DNA of 10,756 nucleotides, taken from contig JALULO010000121.1 in assembly GCA_027056215.1 (NCBI GenBank), positions 1 through 10,756 on the forward strand, in the 5' to 3' direction. Within the stretch, counting starts at the first letter, position 1; the number at the start of each line of letters is the position of its first letter. Position numbers and translations under genes: made by a program. Below, piece after piece: positions 7,774-10,756 of this stretch. This stretch comes from Campylobacterales bacterium. Its GTDB lineage: Bacteria; Campylobacterota; Campylobacteria; Campylobacterales; QNZT01. The notes beneath the pieces were generated by a model. That model ran no database searches. It was not told where the DNA came from and was given only the letters and a program-made list of their open reading frames with translations.

Positions 7774-8237
7774 AAAGACTGATCTGGCTAGATGACGATT
7801 CTATATCTATCTCATATGATAGGGATGTTCTGATCCCCAAAAATTTTAATGAAGATCTCTATAAAGTTAATTTTTTTGAAAAGATAACAGAATTAATGGC
7901 ATTTTTATATCAACATAGCAAAGATATTGCCCCTACTGATATATTTATCATAGATATCATGCTCATTGATGAACGCAAAATCTTGCTTCCTGATTCGACT
8001 TCGATATCCATACCCGATAAATTGATGGCAGGTGTCACACTTTATACTGAATACTTAAAAGAAACATACCCTAACAATCCCACAATACTCTATACGTCAA
8101 GAGAACATCATGAAGAAGTCTTTCACAATATCACCAATGATCCTCGCTATAACGATACACTGTTTCTAATCGACAAATGGAAAAAAGATAGTGCATTTAT
8201 AGATGTACTAAAAAAACTTATAAAGGAGTTGCCATGA
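7770..8237 (+). CDS. Stand-alone response-regulator receiver-like protein
   Basis: This 155-residue protein has the key positions of a CheY-like receiver and no output domain. They are the acidic cluster Asp8-Asp9-Asp10 after the first strand (LIWLDDDS), a phospho-acceptor candidate Asp62 in IFIIDIML, Thr109 in TILYTS and Lys136 in LIDKW. Lys136 is followed by Trp rather than the usual Pro. The loop after Asp62 (about 66-88) is longer than in CheY, and the region after the acidic cluster is also extended, so it is a divergent receiver. The ATG overlaps the kinase-like gene's stop (ATGA) and the stop overlaps the next ATG (ATGA), which makes it a translationally coupled middle gene. The likely role is to accept a phosphoryl group from, or otherwise answer to, the upstream protein. 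The membrane protein encoded next is the natural candidate for its target. Confidence 0.83.
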   Translation: MKRLIWLDDDSISISYDRDVLIPKNFNEDLYKVNFFEKITELMAFLYQHSKDIAPTDIFIIDIMLIDERKILLPDSTSISIPDKLMAGVTLYTEYLKETYPNNPTILYTSREHHEEVFHNITNDPRYNDTLFLIDKWKKDSAFIDVLKKLIKELP

Positions 8238-8833
8238 ACTTAACACCTGAACAAATAAACGCTATCGTAGACGCAAGAATACTTTCTAGTATAGATGGAC
8301 TCAACTCAACACTTTCAAATACTCTCGATGTTTTTATAGCTATTTTTACAATCTTTGGCGTTTTTGCTGGTGTAGGTTTATGGCAACGTAAAAAAATAGT
8401 TGATACGGTATTGAGTGAAGTAAATAAAGAACTTGATAAAGATAGACAAAGTATCATACACAGCGCAGAGACTAAAGCAAATACACGTATAAAAAGCTCC
8501 ATCCAAAGGTATAAAGAAGAATCCCAAGAAGAAGAGTACTATCGAAATATGATGTTTACAGATTTAAGTAAGAAACTCGCAACCGAACTCCATATAAACG
8601 AAAGTAACAATCTCAAAGAAATATTTAGTCTTCATGCTGACCGCATGGGACATATCACCAATCTTACAAGTGGAAAAGAAAAAGAGACCATAAGAGCATT
8701 AAATTCCCTCTCAACCGACACATATGATATCATCAAATTGGAATCTTTTAAAAAATATATAAAGATCCTAGAAAGAACATCAAATCTCGCCATACTCGAA
8801 GCGCTAGAGGAGTTGATGAGCAAACTTAAGTAA
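8234..8833 (+). CDS. Membrane-anchored coiled-coil protein, third gene of the cassette
   Basis: This 199-residue protein belongs to no family I recognise. It has a short N-terminal segment (1-30), one hydrophobic membrane segment at about 31-50 (DVFIAIFTIFGVFAGVGLW), then RKK, so the long C-terminal part is probably cytosolic by the positive-inside rule. Residues about 52-110 are charged and helix-rich, likely coiled coil. Residues 115-199 look like a helical domain with Leu, Lys and Glu in a regular pattern. No enzyme motif is visible. AGGAG six bases before the ATG, plus the ATGA overlap with the receiver gene, supports the start. The last 8 bases overlap the end of the convergent fccB-like gene. 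Codons 182-188 (8777-8797) are nearly repeated at 10243-10263. It could be the effector or the membrane tether of the cassette; the sequence does not decide. Confidence 0.8.
   Translation: MNLTPEQINAIVDARILSSIDGLNSTLSNTLDVFIAIFTIFGVFAGVGLWQRKKIVDTVLSEVNKELDKDRQSIIHSAETKANTRIKSSIQRYKEESQEEEYYRNMMFTDLSKKLATELHINESNNLKEIFSLHADRMGHITNLTSGKEKETIRALNSLSTDTYDIIKLESFKKYIKILERTSNLAILEALEELMSKLK
8777..8797 (+). repeat. 21-bp direct repeat, left copy
   Basis: This copy lies inside the third cassette gene and encodes TSNLAIL. It matches 10243-10263 at 20 of 21 bases in the same orientation. Together the two copies bracket the fccB-like gene. The mismatch (C here, A there) is at a third codon position and leaves Leu unchanged. 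Confidence 0.75.
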
Positions 8834-10142
8834 ACATACTAGCATACATACCTGTTGCCCATTCATACGCTACTTTTTCATCACCGAGTCCATTTGTTTT
8901 CCATGCTTCATTTGTTAAATGATTTTTAAAAAGCATACCACCGTTTTTATCATACTCATACTCTGTATAAAGAGAGATACAACGTTCAGGTTTAGTCCTC
9001 AAAATAGAAAAACAGGTAGTCACGGGAGAAACCCATTTTGGCTTCTTGCCCTCTATCTCATCTGCTACCATTCTAGCAAGATTGACTCCCTCAGAAAAAG
9101 CAGTATTTCCAGATTTTGAAAAGCCCATCGGTCTAGCATCACCACAAACATAGATATTGTCCATTTTTTTAACTTTATAAGTATATTGATTGATATCTGC
9201 TTCTACACGGTTAAAAGATGTTTTTTTAGTCATTTTCAGCTTTTCTAGTAGATAAGGAGCTTTAACATTTGGGTAAAATGAAGCATCCTCAAAGTGAATA
9301 TCATCAAACTCTGTTGAAACTATCTTTTTATCTAAGTCAAAATTCGTTATTTGTGCATTGACCATATATTCTATATGATTTTTATAGATGCCGTTAAAGA
9401 CAGATTCAAAACCATCTGCTTTTATTTGAATTTTATTATTTGCATCCAACAGAATCACCTTGGCATCTATTTTATTTTTTATAAAATAATCTGCCACTAA
9501 ACAAGCTCTCTCATATGGTGCAGCCAAACAGCGATAATTACCACTTGGCACAGTCATGACAAAGTTTCCACTTTTAAAATTTTTGATTTTTTCTTTTAGT
9601 GTTATATGTTCACTTCCATGAATAAAAGCAGCAGGATACTCTCTACTTAATCTATTTTCAAGTTTTTTATCACCATGTGTCCATACCTCATAATCATACT
9701 CTATCCCTACAGAAAACACTAAATAGTCATATTCTAAGTCACCTTTAGTAGTCTTTAAAATATTTCTCTTCTTGTCTACATCAACTGCTTCTGCTTGAAT
9801 ATAAGTGTAGTTATTGTTTACTGATGCGTCTATATAACTATGTGTTAAAAAATCTAAATCTACCAAATTCACAAGCCACTCATTACTCATAGGACATGAA
9901 ACAAAATAATCTCTTCTTTCAACTAAAGTTACTTCTGAATTAGGGACAAAAGATTTGATATGCTTTGCAAATCCAAGCCCCGACCAGCCTCCACCAACAA
10001 CAACAATTTTTGGAGCTTTCTTCTCTGTTGCTGATGCATTGGTGGCTTTTTTCTTATCTAATTTTATGATATTTGCTTGAGCTAAAGCAGAAGTAACTAA
10101 CATCATTTTAGCACTCTTCTTTAACATATCTCTTCTATTCAT
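8826..10142 (-). CDS. fccB: Sulfide dehydrogenase flavoprotein subunit (FccB/SoxF-like)
   Basis: This 438-residue flavoprotein of the FCSD family oxidises sulfide and passes electrons to a cytochrome c partner in the periplasm. The N-terminus NRRDMLKKSA with a following hydrophobic stretch resembles a twin-arginine signal, fitting export of a folded FAD protein. The FAD-binding motif VVVGGGWSGLGFAKHI lies at 47-62. Cys83 in SCPMSNEW matches the cysteine that links FAD covalently in Allochromatium FccB. Cys205 in YRCLAAPYERA and Cys377 in TTCFSIL match the redox-active pair, and CGDA at 333-336 closes the FAD site. The C-terminal 70 residues match the FCSD flavin-binding module. ATG 10142 has AGGA six bases upstream. 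No cytochrome gene (fccA) adjoins it, so its partner is encoded elsewhere. The gene overlaps the convergent cassette gene by 8 bases and lies between two copies of a 21-bp repeat. Confidence 0.9.
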   Translation of the reverse strand: MNRRDMLKKSAKMMLVTSALAQANIIKLDKKKATNASATEKKAPKIVVVGGGWSGLGFAKHIKSFVPNSEVTLVERRDYFVSCPMSNEWLVNLVDLDFLTHSYIDASVNNNYTYIQAEAVDVDKKRNILKTTKGDLEYDYLVFSVGIEYDYEVWTHGDKKLENRLSREYPAAFIHGSEHITLKEKIKNFKSGNFVMTVPSGNYRCLAAPYERACLVADYFIKNKIDAKVILLDANNKIQIKADGFESVFNGIYKNHIEYMVNAQITNFDLDKKIVSTEFDDIHFEDASFYPNVKAPYLLEKLKMTKKTSFNRVEADINQYTYKVKKMDNIYVCGDARPMGFSKSGNTAFSEGVNLARMVADEIEGKKPKWVSPVTTCFSILRTKPERCISLYTEYEYDKNGGMLFKNHLTNEAWKTNGLGDEKVAYEWATGMYASMFT

Positions 10143-10182
10143 CTATAATCCTAAATTATTATTTTTATAATTTTTGATCGAA

Positions 10183-10188
10183 GTTATA
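10183..10188 (-). promoter_or_regulatory. Candidate -10 box for the fccB-like gene
   Basis: Read on the minus strand this is TATAAC, one base off consensus, about 40 bases before the ATG and inside the perfect 8-bp palindrome GTTATAAC (10183-10190). The surrounding DNA is very AT-rich and other near-matches exist, so this is a weak positional call. Confidence 0.3.
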
Positions 10189-10215
10189 ACAATTTTTAGA
10201 TTATGCTTTTATTAA

Positions 10216-10266
10216 ATGGCTATCATCCGCTTTATACAAAGTACATCAAATCTAGCCATACTCTAA
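10216..10266 (+). pseudogene. Possible remnant of a gene like the third cassette gene
   Basis: This short open frame reads MAIIRFIQSTSNLAIL then stop. Its last seven residues equal residues 182-188 of the membrane coiled-coil protein (8234-8833). The eight before them align without gaps with partly conservative changes (I/I, R/K, F/I, I/L, Q/E). DNA identity is near-perfect only over 10243-10263 and poor upstream. It may be the decayed end of a paralogue, or merely one arm of a short repeat with chance similarity beside it. It is too short to be called a working gene. Confidence 0.3.
10243..10263 (+). repeat. 21-bp direct repeat, right copy
   Basis: This copy sits in the gap between the fccB-like gene and the OmpA-family gene and matches 8777-8797 at 20 of 21 bases. 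Chance is unlikely for a match of this length in 10 kb, though AT-rich composition raises the odds somewhat. The rest of the gap (10143-10292) shows only AT-rich promoter-like DNA. Confidence 0.75.
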
Positions 10267-10292
10267 GGGTATTTACTTAGTGCTACAATGAA

Positions 10293-10756
10293 TCAGCGTA
10301 ACATATCCTCAGGATTGACACCTTCTTCTAGTATAACAATCTCTACACGTCTGTTTCTTTGTCGTCCTGCTGCATCGCTATTTGGTGCGACGGGATACAT
10401 TTCCCCATAGCCTTTTGGAACGATACGATCACTCTGGATTCCTTTTTGTATCAGGGCATCTTTGACAGCCTGTGCACGACGCAAGGAGAGGTCTATATTG
10501 TATGTGGCACTTCCAACATTGTCGGTATGTCCTTCGATCAGTACTTTTCGCTCTGGGTTATCAAGCAAAAACTCACTCAACTTCTCGATAGCTCTTTGTG
10601 CACCGGGTAAAAGGTTTGCTTTACCGGTCTCAAATAAAACATCGCCAAGGGTTAACACTAAACCTCTATTTGTCTGTTTCGCATTTAACTCTTGAAGTTG
10701 TTGCAATTGTTGTTTGGCTTTTTGCATCTCTTTTTGCATCACCAAAAGTTGGGTAT
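10293..10756 (-). CDS. OmpA-family peptidoglycan-binding protein, C-terminal part (N-terminus beyond window)
   Basis: The frame is open to the window edge (reading TQLLVMQKEMQ at the border), so the true start lies outside; the TTG/GTG/ATG codons near 10737-10745 are internal. A Gln/Lys-rich coiled-coil stretch precedes an OmpA C-terminal domain: LGDVLFETGKANL, then LIEGHTDNVGSATYNIDLSLRRAQAV with the Asp and Arg that bind diaminopimelate in peptidoglycan, then GYGEMYPVAPN and the terminal RNRRVEIVI. It should hold the outer membrane or a lipoprotein to the cell wall. The arrangement (Q-rich helix directly before 'TNRGLVLTLGDVLF') resembles DUF4398-OmpA proteins, in which an N-terminal lipoprotein signal would be expected off-window. 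No strong terminator is seen after its TGA stop. Confidence 0.92.
   Translation of the reverse strand, partial: TQLLVMQKEMQKAKQQLQQLQELNAKQTNRGLVLTLGDVLFETGKANLLPGAQRAIEKLSEFLLDNPERKVLIEGHTDNVGSATYNIDLSLRRAQAVKDALIQKGIQSDRIVPKGYGEMYPVAPNSDAAGRQRNRRVEIVILEEGVNPEDMLR

Noticed and set aside
8826..8833. Convergent overlap containing CTTAAG as a possible bidirectional terminator
   Set aside because: There is no stem of useful length and no T run; it is only the coding ends of two genes meeting.
5014..8833. Assignment of the three-gene cassette to the Detocs defence system
   Set aside because: The kinase-plus-receiver logic is similar, but the kinase here carries GAF-like domains and the third protein has no receiver domain, so the match fails on architecture.
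10143..10292. Possible RNA gene or attachment site in the gap between the fccB-like and OmpA-family genes
   Set aside because: No tRNA-like or stable hairpin structure is visible and no integrase gene is present; only the 21-bp repeat copy and AT-rich promoter-like DNA can be supported.

Overview
The window looks like a chromosomal segment of a Campylobacterota (epsilonproteobacterial) bacterium, probably a free-living sulfur oxidiser of the Sulfurimonas/Sulfuricurvum/Sulfurovum kind. The reasons are the Rrf2 regulator-flhA pair (a linkage I know from Campylobacter and relatives), AT-rich DNA with good TATAAT -10 boxes, ATGA-coupled genes, and a flavocytochrome c sulfide dehydrogenase flavoprotein. 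This placement is inference from gene content.

Layout. (1) 1-3127, minus strand: an operon-like run of an Rrf2-family regulator with three C-terminal cysteines, flhA (TTG start) and a DHH-family phosphoesterase cut by the window edge. (2) 3287-4794, plus strand, divergent from the regulator: a small exported protein resembling a subtilase propeptide, coupled by ATGA to an S8 (subtilisin-like) lipoprotein protease with a complete catalytic triad. The propeptide appears to be encoded and exported separately. (3) 5014-8833, plus strand: three genes coupled by two ATGA overlaps behind one clear -10 box. They encode a 919-residue cytosolic protein (unassigned N-terminal region, two GAF-like domains, H-box-like segment, histidine-kinase-type ATPase domain), a stand-alone receiver-like protein, and a membrane-anchored coiled-coil protein. 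I do not recognise this set as a named system; it is the best candidate here for something undescribed. (4) 8826-10142, minus strand: a Tat-type FccB/SoxF-like sulfide dehydrogenase flavoprotein, overlapping tail-to-tail with the third gene of the cassette. (5) 10293-10756, minus strand: the C-terminal part of an OmpA-family peptidoglycan-binding protein.

A near-perfect 21-bp direct repeat brackets the fccB-like gene. One copy lies inside the 3' end of the third cassette gene (8777-8797), the other in the intergenic region beyond fccB (10243-10263). The only mismatch is synonymous in the reading frame of the cassette gene. This suggests either a gene remnant or a past insertion or rearrangement at this junction.

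How the genes may work together: regulator, flhA and dhh are probably co-transcribed. Prodomain and protease probably work as a folding/inhibition pair in the cell envelope. The three-gene cassette is probably a phosphorelay-like or switch-like unit in which a cytosolic kinase-like protein and a receiver-like protein act with a membrane-anchored partner. The output of that unit cannot be read from sequence.
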